Positions 27,418 through 38,287 of a stretch of DNA of 41,676 nt are shown piece after piece. Source of the DNA: Bacillota bacterium (GTDB lineage: Bacteria; Bacillota; Dethiobacteria; DTU022); contig JAGYMW010000009.1 of NCBI GenBank assembly GCA_018400435.1, positions 1-41,676 of the forward strand, written 5' to 3'. The position numbers and the translations under genes are program-made. The number at the start of each line of letters is the position of its first letter. Positions within the stretch are counted from its first letter, which is position 1. Below the pieces are notes generated by a model, which saw nothing but the letters and a program-made list of their open reading frames with translations, searched no databases and was not told the DNA's origin.

Positions 27418-29043
27418 TTAAACCAGCTCTTTTACATCTTCATCCACTGTCGAAATGCCGGAAAGGCCAAATTTTTCAACCAGCACATCCGTCACGTTGG
27501 GCGATAAAAAAGCAGGCAGGGTGGGCCCCAGGTGGATATTTTTGACACCCAGGTAAAGGAGGGCCAGCAGAACAATAACCGCTTTCTGCTCGTACCAGGC
27601 AATGTTATAGGAAATGGGCAGCTCATTGATGTCATTCATTTCAAACACTTCTTTTAATTTCAAGGCTATCACTGCCAGGGAGTAGGAATCGTTGCACTGT
27701 CCTGCGTCCAATACCCGCGGTATTCCACCAATTTCACCCAGATCAAGCTTATTGTACCTGTATTTTGCACAACCCGCTGTCAAAATAACGACATCATCAG
27801 GCAGTTTTTTGGCAAACTCAGTGTAGTATTCCCTCGTTTTAGCCCTTCCGTCACAACCGGCCATCACCATGAACTTTCTGATAGCCCCTGACTTTACAGC
27901 TTCCACTACTTTATCGGCCAGTCCTAAAACGGTACCGTGAGCAAAGCCGCCGACAATTTCTCCCGTTTCAATTTCTTGAGGCGGATCGCACTTTTTGGCA
28001 TGTTCAATGATGGGAGAAAAATCTTTTACTTTACCGGTCTCCCGGTCGGGAATATGGGTTAAACCGCTAAAACCAACTGTTCCCGTAATATAGACCCTGT
28101 CTATGTAAGAATCATTTGGCGGCACCAGGCAGTTAGTGGTTAACAGGACAGGCCCTTTGAAAGACTCGAATTCGTCTTTTTGTTTCCACCAGGCATTGCC
28201 GTAATTACCGACGAAGTGATCATATTTCTTGAAGAAAGGATAGCAATGAGCTGGCAACATTTCACCGTGGGTGTAAACATCAACCCCTGTTCCCTTAGTT
28301 TGTTCCAGCAGTTCTTCCAGGTCTTTTAAGTCGTGACCGCTGATCAGGATACCGGGATTATCTTTAACCCCAATATTTACTTTCGTTATTTCGGGGGCGC
28401 CGTATGTCGACGTGTTCGCCTTATCAAGCAGAGCCATGACATTTACGCCGTACTGCCCTGTTTCCAGAGTCAGTGAAATGAGGTCATCTGCAGAAAGAGA
28501 ATCATCCAGGGTTGCCGCCAGAGCTTTTTTGATAAAGCCGAAGATATCATCATCGGAATAGCCAAGGATAAAAGCATGGTCCGCATATGCGGCAAGTCCT
28601 TTTAAACCATAGGTTATCAATTCGCGCAGCGAGCGAATATCTTCATTTTCCGTAACCAGTACTCCTACTTTTCCTGCTTTCTCTTTAATATCGGCATCAT
28701 ATTGCGGTGACCAGATCTGAGCATCATGCATTTCGTTTCTGTTTTCTCCTGTTTTTTCAACTATTTCATCCCTTAAAGCAAGGGCTTCTTTGATTTTGTT
28801 CCTGAAGTAATCTGAATCGAAGTTTACGTTAGTGATGGTAGAAAAAAGCCCTTCGACGATAAACTTGTTGACTTTAGTCTGGTCAATTCCTTTTTCATCA
28901 GCTTTCAGGCTACTTATGGAAATTCCTTTGAGCAGATAAATCAACAGATCCTGCAGTTTTGCCACTTTCGGTGATTTTCCGCAAACACCTTTAATGGTAC
29001 ATCCTTCATTTTTGGCCGTTTCCTGGCACTGAAAACAAAACAT
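27418..29043 (-). CDS. hcp: Hydroxylamine reductase / hybrid cluster protein
   Basis: [115 protein letters not shown]. Confidence 0.95.
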   Translation of the reverse strand: MFCFQCQETAKNEGCTIKGVCGKSPKVAKLQDLLIYLLKGISISSLKADEKGIDQTKVNKFIVEGLFSTITNVNFDSDYFRNKIKEALALRDEIVEKTGENRNEMHDAQIWSPQYDADIKEKAGKVGVLVTENEDIRSLRELITYGLKGLAAYADHAFILGYSDDDIFGFIKKALAATLDDSLSADDLISLTLETGQYGVNVMALLDKANTSTYGAPEITKVNIGVKDNPGILISGHDLKDLEELLEQTKGTGVDVYTHGEMLPAHCYPFFKKYDHFVGNYGNAWWKQKDEFESFKGPVLLTTNCLVPPNDSYIDRVYITGTVGFSGLTHIPDRETGKVKDFSPIIEHAKKCDPPQEIETGEIVGGFAHGTVLGLADKVVEAVKSGAIRKFMVMAGCDGRAKTREYYTEFAKKLPDDVVILTAGCAKYRYNKLDLGEIGGIPRVLDAGQCNDSYSLAVIALKLKEVFEMNDINELPISYNIAWYEQKAVIVLLALLYLGVKNIHLGPTLPAFLSPNVTDVLVEKFGLSGISTVDEDVKELV

Positions 29044-29073
29044 CCTGTCACCAAACTCCTCTCAATGTGATTT

Positions 29074-29109
29074 ACCTTTATTCGGTATTATAATACCTAA
29101 ATGCCTATT
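29074..29109 (-). promoter_or_regulatory. hcp promoter with 14-bp perfect palindrome over the -10
   Basis: GGTATTATAATACC at 29084-29097 contains TATAAT; TTGCAT lies 18 nt upstream on the minus strand. Confidence 0.55.
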
Positions 29110-29336
29110 TATGCAATTACTTTTTATTAAAAAATGCTAGTTTCTGTCCTCTAATCCTTTTACCACCGGTATAAATACTGCCGGCATCCATCTACCCTTC
29201 GCTCGAGCGTAACCCCAGGACAATCAATGCCGCCAGAGTTTATCCCCCAATTTCAGACGGCAGGCCAGTATATAGCCACTCTGATGCAATTCGCAGCTTA
29301 GACAAAAAAGTAGTTTCATGCTACGATATAAAATGT

Positions 29337-29374
29337 CGCCGGTATAAAAAGAAAGAACTTTCTTTCTGCCGGCG
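29337..29374 (+). promoter_or_regulatory. Stem-loop in the presumed 5' leader of the heme cluster
   Basis: CGCCGGTATAAAAAGAAAGAACTTTCTTTCTGCCGGCG: CGCCGG/CCGGCG outer and AAGAAAG/CTTTCTT inner pairing, 28 nt before the ATG. Confidence 0.5.
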
Positions 29375-29402
29375 GTTTGATCTTCATCAGAAAGGTTTTG
29401 CA

Positions 29403-30080
29403 ATGGATACATTTTGCCCGCTGCAGATCAATTTAAAGAACAAAAAATGCCTTGTTGTAGGTGGCGGTACTGTTGCTGAAAGGAAAGTTACAGTTTTACT
29501 CGCTCATAAAACCGATATCCAGGTGGTCAGTCCATCACTTACCTCAACTCTTAAAAAAATGGTGACCGGTAATGAGATTACCTATCTTTCAGATAGGTAT
29601 CACCCCGTTTACCTTAATAATAAATTCCTGGTGATCGCAGCAACTAACAATCGTGAAGTAAACCGTCAAATTGCAGAGGACTGTATTGCCAGGAATATTT
29701 TGGTTAATTCTGCAAGCGGAACCGAGCAGTGTACCTTTTTTTTACCCGCAATACTGAGAAAAAATTGCTTAACTATTGCTGTTTCAACTTCTGGAGTCAG
29801 CCCTGCTCTTGCCTCCAGAATTAGGGATAAAGTTGATGATTTCCTCGGGGAAGATTACAATGAGTTTCTCTCTTTCTTATCTTTTGCCAGAATGCAGATT
29901 ATCGAACAAATCGAAGAACAACAAAACAGAAAAAAAATACTGGAGCATCTTGCCAGCGATGAATTCTTCTCAGTTTTTAAATTTCTCCCCGCATCCGAAC
30001 GCGAGAAAAAGCTATTACAAATAATCAGCACGGAAAAAGGGAAAATTAAAGATAGCGGAGGAGGAAAACAATCGGATTGA
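29403..30080 (+). CDS. Precorrin-2 dehydrogenase (CysG N-terminal / Met8p-like)
   Basis: CPLQINLKNKKCLVVGGGTVAERKVTVLL; VNSASGTEQCTFFLPAILRKNCLTIAVSTSGVSPALASRIRDK. Confidence 0.9.
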   Translation: MDTFCPLQINLKNKKCLVVGGGTVAERKVTVLLAHKTDIQVVSPSLTSTLKKMVTGNEITYLSDRYHPVYLNNKFLVIAATNNREVNRQIAEDCIARNILVNSASGTEQCTFFLPAILRKNCLTIAVSTSGVSPALASRIRDKVDDFLGEDYNEFLSFLSFARMQIIEQIEEQQNRKKILEHLASDEFFSVFKFLPASEREKKLLQIISTEKGKIKDSGGGKQSD

Positions 30081-31009
30081 AAAAATTGAGAATTGGCACA
30101 CGCAACAGCAAACTGGCCTTAATTCAAACCTCCCTGGTAATTGATATTTTAAAAAGGCAGCACCCAGGAATTTCTTGCGAAATAGTTAAAATAAAAACAA
30201 CTGGGGATATTATAAACAATATCCCGTTAGAAAATATTGGCAGCAGCGGGTTATTTATAAAAGAAATTGAATCAGCTTTGCTTAATCATGAAATCGATCT
30301 GGCTGTCCATAGCATGAAAGATGTGCCCACTGCTCTGCCGGATGGGCTTAAAATCGGAGCAATTTTAAGCCGAGAACAACCCTGGGATGTGGTTATCGGC
30401 CGTCATCCAGGCTTAAAACTATCAACCTTAAATAAAGGGGCAGTAATTGGCAGCAGCAGCCAACGCCGTAAAGCCCAGCTTTTGTATAATTATCCTCACC
30501 TCAATATCCAATCGATCCGCGGCAATCTTGACACCCGCTTAAAAAAAGTGCAGAAAGGTAATGTTGATGCAATTATTCTGGCATATGCAGGAGTTAAAAG
30601 GATGGGCTGGGATAATTTGATCACCGAGATAATTGACATTAATATCTGTCTGCCGGCAGTGGGGCAGGGAGCAATCGGGATCGAACTTAGGGAAAACGAT
30701 CATAAAACAGCAGATTTAATTACCATATTAAATAACACACCGACAGAAACAGCAGTCGAGGCAGAACGTTCTTTTCTAAAACGGCTTGAAGGTGGATGCC
30801 AGGTTCCTATCGGTGCTCTGGCCGTGATAAGTAGTGAAAATCTTATTTTACAGGGAATGGTTGCTTCACCGGATGGGAAAACGATGTTTCGCGGTACTAA
30901 GAAGGGAAAACTAAACAGGGCGGAGAAAATTGGTATGGCCCTTGCCGAAGAACTCTTACAGCAAGGTTGTGGAAAAATTTTAGAACTGATCGAGCGGGAG
31001 TGTTATTAA
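30077..31009 (+). CDS. hemC: Hydroxymethylbilane synthase (TTG start)
   Basis: LRIGTRNSKLALIQTSLV; AVHSMKDVPTALPDGL; SSQRRKAQLL; RSFLKRLEGGCQVPIGA. Confidence 0.95.
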   Translation: MKKLRIGTRNSKLALIQTSLVIDILKRQHPGISCEIVKIKTTGDIINNIPLENIGSSGLFIKEIESALLNHEIDLAVHSMKDVPTALPDGLKIGAILSREQPWDVVIGRHPGLKLSTLNKGAVIGSSSQRRKAQLLYNYPHLNIQSIRGNLDTRLKKVQKGNVDAIILAYAGVKRMGWDNLITEIIDINICLPAVGQGAIGIELRENDHKTADLITILNNTPTETAVEAERSFLKRLEGGCQVPIGALAVISSENLILQGMVASPDGKTMFRGTKKGKLNRAEKIGMALAEELLQQGCGKILELIERECY

Positions 31010-31011
31010 AA

Positions 31012-32568
31012 ATGGATAAAAAGCGCAAATGGGTCGGGACAGTCTTCCTGGTCGGAGCGGGACCAGGTGACCCGCAGCTTATTACTATCAAAGGATTAAA
31101 TAAGATCAAAAAAGCAGATGTTATTATCTACGACCGTCTGGTTCCTGACCGCTTGCTGCATTATGCATCCGAAAAAGCTGAATTTATTTATGTCGGCAAA
31201 CTGCCGGATCGTCATACAATGATTCAGGGAGAAATCAATGCTCTTCTCGCTGAAAAAGCCGAACAGGGCTTAACGGTTGTCCGCCTCAAAGGCGGAGATC
31301 CCTTCGTTTTTGGTCGTGGAGGCGAGGAAGCGATCTATCTCGCAGAGAGAAAAATCCCTTTTGAAATAGTACCCGGGATCACATCCGCTGTTGCCGTCCC
31401 TACTTACGCCGGAATTCCCGTAACCCATCGGGGGCTTGCTTCATGTGTTACCATAGCTACAGGCCACGAGGAACCGGCCAAGTCGGTATCTGATTTAGAC
31501 TGGCCAGCACTGGCCAGAAATCCAGGAACCAATGTAATTTTAATGGGCATGGCCAATCTTCCCTTGATTGTTGAACGCCTTACAGCCGAGGGGATGCCAT
31601 CTTCAACCCCCGTTGCTTTAATTAATCGTGGAACAAAGGCTGGGCAGCAAACAATTACCGGCACTTTGAGTAATATTGAGGAGAAAACGCAGGAAGCCGG
31701 TTTAAAAAACCCTTTGATTATAGTAACCGGTAAAGTTGTTGAAATGAGAAAAAAAATAAAATGGTTTGAGCAGAAGCCCCTGTTTGGGAAGCGGATCATT
31801 ATTACCCGGGCCCGTGAACAGACCGGCCCCCTGACAGAAAAATTGGAGGAATTGGGTGCCGACATATTTGAAATTCCAATGATTAAAATTGTTCCTCCGC
31901 TTGATTTCGGACCGTTTGACCGAACCATAGCACAATTGGAAAACTACAGGTGGGTTATTTTTACCAGTAAAAATGGTGTTGAGAGCTTTTTCACCCGTCT
32001 TCGGGAAATAAACAGTGACATTCGGAAATTAAAAAATGCAAAAATATGTGCAATCGGTCCCGCGACGAAAGAAGCCCTTGAAATAAGGGGATTAAGAGTA
32101 GATATTATGCCCTCTGAATATCGGGCTGAAGCACTTCTAACCCAGCTGAAAAGCGAAATAATAAATGGTGACCGGGTGCTTCTTCCGCGTTCAGATATAG
32201 CCAGGGTTATCCTTCCCGAAACACTGAAAGAAATGGGTGCTTTTGTAGATGAAGTTGTAGCATATCGGACTGTTCCAGGGGAAACAGAAAAAGCTTTGCT
32301 CATGAATATCCTAACAGAAGAAAAAATCGACATGATTATATTTACCAGCTCTTCCACAATCAGAAATTTTGTCGCCCTACTCGATAAGAACAAAGATTTT
32401 CAGATATTGGAAAATGTTCGATTGGTCAGCATTGGCCCTGTAACTTCTAAAACAGCCCTGGAATTGGGCCTTTCTATAGATCTGGAAGCTGAAAAATATT
32501 CGGTAGAAGGTCTTGTCGATTTGTTGCTGGCAGATTCGACACAGGACAAAGAAAGAGAGAACAAATAA
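31012..32568 (+). CDS. Fused uroporphyrinogen-III C-methyltransferase / uroporphyrinogen-III synthase
   Basis: N-terminal VFLVGAGPGDPQLITIKGLNKIKKADVIIYDRLV (SUMT) and VVRLKGGDPFVFGRGGEE; C-terminal HemD domain (IIITRAREQTGPLTEKLEELGADIFEIPMIKI). Confidence 0.93.
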   Translation: MDKKRKWVGTVFLVGAGPGDPQLITIKGLNKIKKADVIIYDRLVPDRLLHYASEKAEFIYVGKLPDRHTMIQGEINALLAEKAEQGLTVVRLKGGDPFVFGRGGEEAIYLAERKIPFEIVPGITSAVAVPTYAGIPVTHRGLASCVTIATGHEEPAKSVSDLDWPALARNPGTNVILMGMANLPLIVERLTAEGMPSSTPVALINRGTKAGQQTITGTLSNIEEKTQEAGLKNPLIIVTGKVVEMRKKIKWFEQKPLFGKRIIITRAREQTGPLTEKLEELGADIFEIPMIKIVPPLDFGPFDRTIAQLENYRWVIFTSKNGVESFFTRLREINSDIRKLKNAKICAIGPATKEALEIRGLRVDIMPSEYRAEALLTQLKSEIINGDRVLLPRSDIARVILPETLKEMGAFVDEVVAYRTVPGETEKALLMNILTEEKIDMIIFTSSSTIRNFVALLDKNKDFQILENVRLVSIGPVTSKTALELGLSIDLEAEKYSVEGLVDLLLADSTQDKERENK

Positions 32569-32570
32569 CG

Positions 32571-33761
32571 ATGATCAATATGACAAAACTGTTATGCGGT
32601 CTTGAACATTACGGCGATTCTTTGCGCTACGGTGAAGGTGTCAGCAAGGCCAAATATGGAACAACAGGAAGCCTCGGTCCGGTGGTAGTATGGAACTGTA
32701 CCCGAACCTGTAACCTGAAATGCAGACACTGCTATATGGCATCCGACGGAAAGAATTACGAAAATGAACTTTCAACAAAGGAAGCCAAAATTTTTATTAA
32801 AGGACTGGCTGCTTTTAAAGTTCCCGTTCTTTTACTTTCCGGCGGTGAACCATTGATGCGGCCCGATTTTTTCGAACTGGTCGAATACACAATTAAATGC
32901 GGAATAAGGGTTACCGTTTCAACAAACGGTACTGTTATCGATAAAAATATCGCCCGCAGCCTGAAAAAAATGGGAGTAAGTTATGTCGGCATCAGCATTG
33001 ACGGAATCGGTGAGAAGAACGACCTTTTCAGGGGCAAAAAAGGTGCTTTTGATGCCGCTCTGCAGGGAATTCGCAACTGTCTGGAAGTCAATCAACGGGT
33101 AGGATTGCGTTTTACCATCACCCGTTACAACTATGAGGATCTGGAAGATATTTTCAGGCTTATCGAAGAAGAAAAAATACCCCGGGCCTGCTTTTACCAT
33201 CTGGTTTATTCGGGAAGAGGTTCGAAGATGATAAAAGAAGATGTCAGCCGCCAGGAAAGCAGGCTGGCTGTGGATTTAATTATGGCGAAAACCGTTGATT
33301 TCTATCAGAGAGGCCTGGAAAAGGAAATATTAACGGTTGATAACCATGCCGATGGGGCGTATATATACATGCGGGTGAAAGAAAAAGATCCTGCACTCGC
33401 CGATAAAATCTGGTCTTTGCTAAAAATAAACGGCGGTAACCGCTCGGGAATAGCCATTGGGCAAGTTGACAATCAGGGTTTTGTTCATGCTGATCAATTT
33501 AGTCAGAATCATGTTTTCGGCAATATCAGGGAAAAAAGTTTCGCTGATATCTGGACCAGTACCGATCAGCCCATATTGAACGGCTTGCGAAATCGTAAAT
33601 CACTTTTAAAAGGGCGCTGTGCCAACTGCAAGTGGCTGACAATTTGTAACGGTAATTTTCGGCCCAGAGCTGAAGCCGTTTATGATGATTTTTGGCAATC
33701 AGACCCCGCCTGCTATTTAACTGATCAGGAAATCGTCCCGGATTCAAATTCCTCGCGTTAA
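32571..33761 (+). CDS. ahbC: Radical SAM protein, 12,18-didecarboxysiroheme deacetylase (AhbC-like)
   Basis: MTKLLCGLEHYGDSLRYG...PVVVWNCTRTCNLKCRHCYMASDGKNYENELSTKEAK; CX3CX2C; C-terminal Cys-rich region CANCKWLTICNGNFRPRAEA. Confidence 0.85.
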   Translation: MINMTKLLCGLEHYGDSLRYGEGVSKAKYGTTGSLGPVVVWNCTRTCNLKCRHCYMASDGKNYENELSTKEAKIFIKGLAAFKVPVLLLSGGEPLMRPDFFELVEYTIKCGIRVTVSTNGTVIDKNIARSLKKMGVSYVGISIDGIGEKNDLFRGKKGAFDAALQGIRNCLEVNQRVGLRFTITRYNYEDLEDIFRLIEEEKIPRACFYHLVYSGRGSKMIKEDVSRQESRLAVDLIMAKTVDFYQRGLEKEILTVDNHADGAYIYMRVKEKDPALADKIWSLLKINGGNRSGIAIGQVDNQGFVHADQFSQNHVFGNIREKSFADIWTSTDQPILNGLRNRKSLLKGRCANCKWLTICNGNFRPRAEAVYDDFWQSDPACYLTDQEIVPDSNSSR

Positions 33762-33848
33762 ATGGGGAATATAAGTATTTAAATAACTGATAAACTACTG
33801 TTTCAAGTTGGAGGATCCTTTCCTGAACAATATGAAGGAGTGTTGAAG

Positions 33849-34829
33849 ATGTATTTCCCAAAGTTGCGCCCACGAAGATTACGCCAAACAGAGACACTGC
33901 GGAAAATGGTTCGAGAAACTTCCCTGGCTGTTTGTGACATGATTTATCCCATGTTTGTCAGTCATGGCCGTGGAGTAAAAACTCCGGTGCCTTCAATGCC
34001 CGGAGTCTTCCAGTTTTCTGTTGATGTAGCAGTTCAAGAAGCTGTTGAATGTGCATCACTGGGGTTACCCGGAATTATTCTTTTTGGCCTGCCGGCATAT
34101 AAAGACGAAACAGGTTCATCCGCTTATGACCCTGAAGAAGCGGTCCAACAGGCTGTAAAAGCAATAAAAAAAGCTGTGCCGGAATTAATTATAATTACCG
34201 ATACCTGTCTCTGTGAATATACCAGTCATGGCCATTGCGGTTTACTAGATGGAAATATAGTCCAGAATGATGCTACACTGGAGGTGCTGGCCCGGGTAGC
34301 CCTTTCCCACGCCCGGGCAGGAGCGGATGTGGTTGCTCCATCAGATATGATGGACGGTCGAGTAGGAGCTATTCGGAAAGCTCTTGATGAAAATGGATTT
34401 GAACAGGTTGCCATTCTTTCTTATGCTGTCAAGTATGCCTCCGCTTTTTATGGCCCCTTCCGTGATGCAGCAGATTCGGCCCCGATGTTCGGTGATCGCC
34501 GTTCTTACCAGATGGATCCAGCCAATATCCGGGAAGCAATTAAAGAAGTCCAACAAGATCTGGCCGAAGGAGCAGACATAGTAATGGTCAAACCAGCCCT
34601 TGCTTACCTGGATGTAATCCGGGCTGTCAAAGAAATGACCACTATACCTGTGGCTACTTACAATGTATCCGGTGAATATGCCATGGTTAAAGCAGCGGCC
34701 AATAACGGGTGGCTAAATGAAAAAGATATTGTGATGGAAATGCTGCTGAGTATGAAAAGGGCCGGAGCCGATCTGATTCTGACGTATTTTGCAAAGGATG
34801 TAGCTCGCTGGTTAAAGGAGACCGACTAA
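33849..34829 (+). CDS. hemB: Porphobilinogen synthase
   Basis: [81 protein letters not shown]. Confidence 0.96.
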   Translation: MYFPKLRPRRLRQTETLRKMVRETSLAVCDMIYPMFVSHGRGVKTPVPSMPGVFQFSVDVAVQEAVECASLGLPGIILFGLPAYKDETGSSAYDPEEAVQQAVKAIKKAVPELIIITDTCLCEYTSHGHCGLLDGNIVQNDATLEVLARVALSHARAGADVVAPSDMMDGRVGAIRKALDENGFEQVAILSYAVKYASAFYGPFRDAADSAPMFGDRRSYQMDPANIREAIKEVQQDLAEGADIVMVKPALAYLDVIRAVKEMTTIPVATYNVSGEYAMVKAAANNGWLNEKDIVMEMLLSMKRAGADLILTYFAKDVARWLKETD

Positions 34830-35830
34830 TGATCATTTCATGGAACACAACCCGGCAATGTCACTTAAAATGCAAACATTGTTATCGAGATGCCGGGGAA
34901 AAAGAAAAAAACGAACTATCAACTGAAGAAGGAAAAACACTGATAGAAGAAATCGCCAATTCCGGTTTTAAAATACTTGTTCTTTCCGGTGGCGAGCCGT
35001 TACTGCGGGATGACATTTTTGATTTAACTTCCCACGCTGCCGCATGCGGCCTGCGGCCCGTTTTTGGCACAACCGGTACTACTATTACCCCTCCGGTAGC
35101 CCGTAAATTAAAACAGTCGGGTGCAGCCAGGATCGGGATTTCTTTAGACAGCATTAATCCTGAAGAACATGATCAGTTTCGGGGTGTACCCGGTGCCTGG
35201 GAACAGGCTATCCGAGGAATGAAATATTGCTTCGATGCCGACTTGCCTTTCCAGATCCATACAACGGTAGTTGAACATAATTACCATGAAGTAGAAGCGA
35301 TTACCGATCTTGCTGTTTCCCTGGGAGCAGCGGCTCATCACGTTTTTTTCCTGGTGCCGACTGGACGGGCTAAAGATATTGAAGCAGAAGCGCTGCGCGA
35401 AAAACAATATGAGCATCTGTTGCATCGCATTCTCAAAAAACAACAGGAAGTGTCAATTGAATTAAAGCCGACCTGCGCACCCCAGTTTATGAGAATTGCA
35501 AAACAGATGGGCATGGAAATGCGCTTTACAAAAGGCTGTCTGGCAGGAACTGCTTACTGCTGTATCCTTCCGGCCGGGGATGTTCATCCTTGCCCATATC
35601 TTCCTGTAAAAGTCGGCAACGTAAGGGAACAGCCCTTTTCAGATATCTGGCGGGAAGCGGAAATCTTTAAACAACTTCGCAGTGAAAAATTCGGGGGAAA
35701 ATGCGGAACCTGCGATTATAAAGATATTTGCAGCGGTTGCCGGGCGCGAGCCTATTATTACACAAACGGTGATTACATGGCCGAAGATCCCTGGTGCCTG
35801 TACAGGAGGGGCATATCGGTTGATCAATAA
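34829..35830 (+). CDS. ahbD: Radical SAM heme synthase (AhbD-like)
   Basis: ISWNTTRQCHLKCKHCYRDAGE; GAAAHHVFFLVPTGRAKDI; KPTCAPQFMRIAK; CGTCDYKDICSGCRARAYYYTNGDYMAEDPWCLY. Confidence 0.88.
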   Translation: MIISWNTTRQCHLKCKHCYRDAGEKEKNELSTEEGKTLIEEIANSGFKILVLSGGEPLLRDDIFDLTSHAAACGLRPVFGTTGTTITPPVARKLKQSGAARIGISLDSINPEEHDQFRGVPGAWEQAIRGMKYCFDADLPFQIHTTVVEHNYHEVEAITDLAVSLGAAAHHVFFLVPTGRAKDIEAEALREKQYEHLLHRILKKQQEVSIELKPTCAPQFMRIAKQMGMEMRFTKGCLAGTAYCCILPAGDVHPCPYLPVKVGNVREQPFSDIWREAEIFKQLRSEKFGGKCGTCDYKDICSGCRARAYYYTNGDYMAEDPWCLYRRGISVDQ

Positions 35831-36311
35831 TAATGCAAGTAGTAAAATCAACAAGAGAGAAAGGCAGTTGCTGGATTTACTCCAGACCGGTTTTTCAGTT
35901 TCATCCCGGCCTTACCTGACTGCTGCTGAAGAAATGAATATGACAGAAGATGATGTAGTCGAAATGGTAAAAAACTTGCGGTCTAAGGGAGTTATACGCC
36001 GCATCGGCGGTCTTTTTAGCGCGAGGAAACTCGGTTTTACTTCCACCCTGGTTGCCCTGCAGGTAGAAAAACAGTGGATAGAAAAAGTGGCTCATGCAAT
36101 ATGCTCTTATCCCGGGGTAACCCACTGTTACGAGAGAAATCATTTCTTTAACCTGTGGTTTACACTAACCAGTAGTGATCGAAACACTGAAAAGAAGATT
36201 CTTACTGAAATTGATGCTTTGCCAGGTGTAGAAAAACTAAGAAATTTTCCTGCCCTAAAAAAATTTAAGCTCAAGGTCAATTTTTCCTTCTCGGAGGACT
36301 CGACTGATTAA
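35820..36311 (+). CDS. Siroheme decarboxylase subunit (AhbA/AhbB, Lrp/AsnC family)
   Basis: AGGAGGGG RBS 8 nt before TTG at 35820; LRSKGVIRRIGGLFSARKLGFTSTLVALQV; YPGVTHCYERNHFFNLWFTLTS. The track ORF begins further upstream inside ahbD. Confidence 0.87.
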   Translation: MINNNASSKINKRERQLLDLLQTGFSVSSRPYLTAAEEMNMTEDDVVEMVKNLRSKGVIRRIGGLFSARKLGFTSTLVALQVEKQWIEKVAHAICSYPGVTHCYERNHFFNLWFTLTSSDRNTEKKILTEIDALPGVEKLRNFPALKKFKLKVNFSFSEDSTD

Positions 36312-36778
36312 TGAAATTAGATGAACTAGACAAAAGAATTATCGCTTGCTTGCAGGGGGATCTTCCTTTAACAAAAACACCTTTTGCCGATTTGGCCGCC
36401 GATTTAGGCATTACGGAAAAAGAACTGCTGCATAAAATTTCTGTCTATCTTGAATCGGACATTATGCGCCGTTTTGGAGCAGTGTTGCACCATCAAGAAG
36501 CTGGTTTTTCGGCCAACGCCATGTGCTGCTGGGTTGTTCCTGAAGAATTGATAGAACATACGGGAAAGATCATGGCTTCATTCAGCGAAGCTTCACATGT
36601 TTTCCAACGTCCTTGTTACCCTGACTGGCCTTATAACCTTTACACTATGATTCATGCCCGGTCAAGAAAAATATTACATAGCGTAGTAAAACAAATGTCC
36701 CTGCAGACCGGCATTGATAGTTACAGGCTACTTTTTAGCAAACGGGAATTTAAAAAAACCAGCATGAAGTACTTTTAA
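36311..36778 (+). CDS. Siroheme decarboxylase subunit (AhbA/AhbB, Lrp/AsnC family)
   Basis: MKLDELDKRIIACLQGDLPLTKTPFADLAADLGITEKELL; MRRFGAVLHHQEAGFSANAMCCWVVPEE; VFQRPCYPDWPYNLYTMIH. Confidence 0.88.
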   Translation: MKLDELDKRIIACLQGDLPLTKTPFADLAADLGITEKELLHKISVYLESDIMRRFGAVLHHQEAGFSANAMCCWVVPEELIEHTGKIMASFSEASHVFQRPCYPDWPYNLYTMIHARSRKILHSVVKQMSLQTGIDSYRLLFSKREFKKTSMKYF

Positions 36779-36893
36779 CCACAGGAATATTTTCTACCGT
36801 TTAATTAATTAAAAACCTGTGGTTATTATTTTTTCGCCGGTTTTCTAAAAACAGGAGTACTCATCAATAATAATATTTACAAGGAGCTTTAAT

Positions 36894-38219
36894 ATGTTTA
36901 CACTATCTCAAAAAATGTTCTCCAAAGCCAGGGAAGTAATGCCAGGTGGAGTAAACAGCCCGGTAAGAGCTTTCAAAGCAGTAGAAATGGATCCAATATT
37001 TATCGATCGGGGTACAGGTGCAAAACTCTATGATGTAGATGGAAACAGCTATATCGATTATGTTGGTTCATGGGGTCCTCTAATTCTTGGCCACGCCCAT
37101 CCTCATATTGTTGAAACAATCAACAAAATTGCCCGGAAAGGGACCAGTTTTGGAGCCCCGACAGCTCTTGAGACAGAGATGGCACGCATGGTTATTGAGG
37201 CAATGCCATCTATTGAGCTTATACGAATGGTCAATTCCGGCACCGAAGCAGTAATGAGTGCTCTCCGCCTGGCCAGGGGATACACAGGCCGATCAAAGAT
37301 AATCAAGTTTGCCGGCTGCTATCACGGCCACTGCGATAGTTTTTTAATCAAGGCCGGCTCCGGTGCTGCTACCTTTGGTCATCCTGACAGTCCCGGAGTA
37401 ACAGAAGGAGCAGCTCGCGATACAATTATCATTCAATACAATGATCTTCCTGCTGTTAAAAATGCCTTTGCCACCCACGGTGAAAACATTGCTGCCGTAG
37501 TAGTAGAACCAGTAGCAGCCAATATGGGCCTGATTTTGCCACAGGACAGTTTTTTGGAAGGCTTGCGCAAATTAAGCCGGGATTACGGAGCCTTGCTCAT
37601 TTTTGATGAGGTTATCACCGGTTTTCGCGTCGGATACGGGGGGGCCCAGGAATACTATAATATTCAACCCGATTTAACGACCCTTGGCAAGGTTATCGGC
37701 GGTGGAATGCCGATTGGCGCATACGGTGGAAAACGGGAAATCATGGAACAGGTTGCACCCAGTGGACCGGTTTACCAGGCCGGTACTCTGTCGGGGAATC
37801 CTCTTGCAATGGCCGTCGGGATTGAAACTCTGAAAATATTACAAACAAATAGATTCTACGAAAACCTGGTTGTTAAACGTGAAAAACTAACTTCCGGCCT
37901 GGCCACTGCTGCTCACCGGCACGGCGTAAAGATTTACCAGAGTTCTATTGGTTCAATGTTCGGAACTTTTTTTAGTGCCGATCCGGTTTTTAATTTTAAA
38001 GATGCTCTTAAGTCGGATTCAGAGGCTTTTAAAATATTTTTCCGGACCATGCTGAAAGAAGGAGTTTATCTAGCTCCATCACCTTTCGAAACCGGATTTA
38101 TTTCATCGGCCCACAGCGAAGAAGATATAACCTTCACCATTGAAGCCGCCGATAAAGCTTTTGAAGCAGTGAAAAAATATTTTAGTGAAAAAGATAATTC
38201 GCCAAAACTTGCTCAGTAA
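36894..38219 (+). CDS. hemL: Glutamate-1-semialdehyde 2,1-aminomutase
   Basis: [95 protein letters not shown]. Confidence 0.96.
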   Translation: MFTLSQKMFSKAREVMPGGVNSPVRAFKAVEMDPIFIDRGTGAKLYDVDGNSYIDYVGSWGPLILGHAHPHIVETINKIARKGTSFGAPTALETEMARMVIEAMPSIELIRMVNSGTEAVMSALRLARGYTGRSKIIKFAGCYHGHCDSFLIKAGSGAATFGHPDSPGVTEGAARDTIIIQYNDLPAVKNAFATHGENIAAVVVEPVAANMGLILPQDSFLEGLRKLSRDYGALLIFDEVITGFRVGYGGAQEYYNIQPDLTTLGKVIGGGMPIGAYGGKREIMEQVAPSGPVYQAGTLSGNPLAMAVGIETLKILQTNRFYENLVVKREKLTSGLATAAHRHGVKIYQSSIGSMFGTFFSADPVFNFKDALKSDSEAFKIFFRTMLKEGVYLAPSPFETGFISSAHSEEDITFTIEAADKAFEAVKKYFSEKDNSPKLAQ

Positions 38220-38287
38220 AATTCATTAAGTGAAACAAAATTCTATCGTTGTGAAATTTCAATATTTATACTAATGGGGTTTGAAAA

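Noticed and set aside
29224-29412. 62-aa minus-strand ORF upstream of the heme cluster
   Set aside because: It spans the leader hairpin and overlaps the precorrin-2 dehydrogenase start; no coding evidence.
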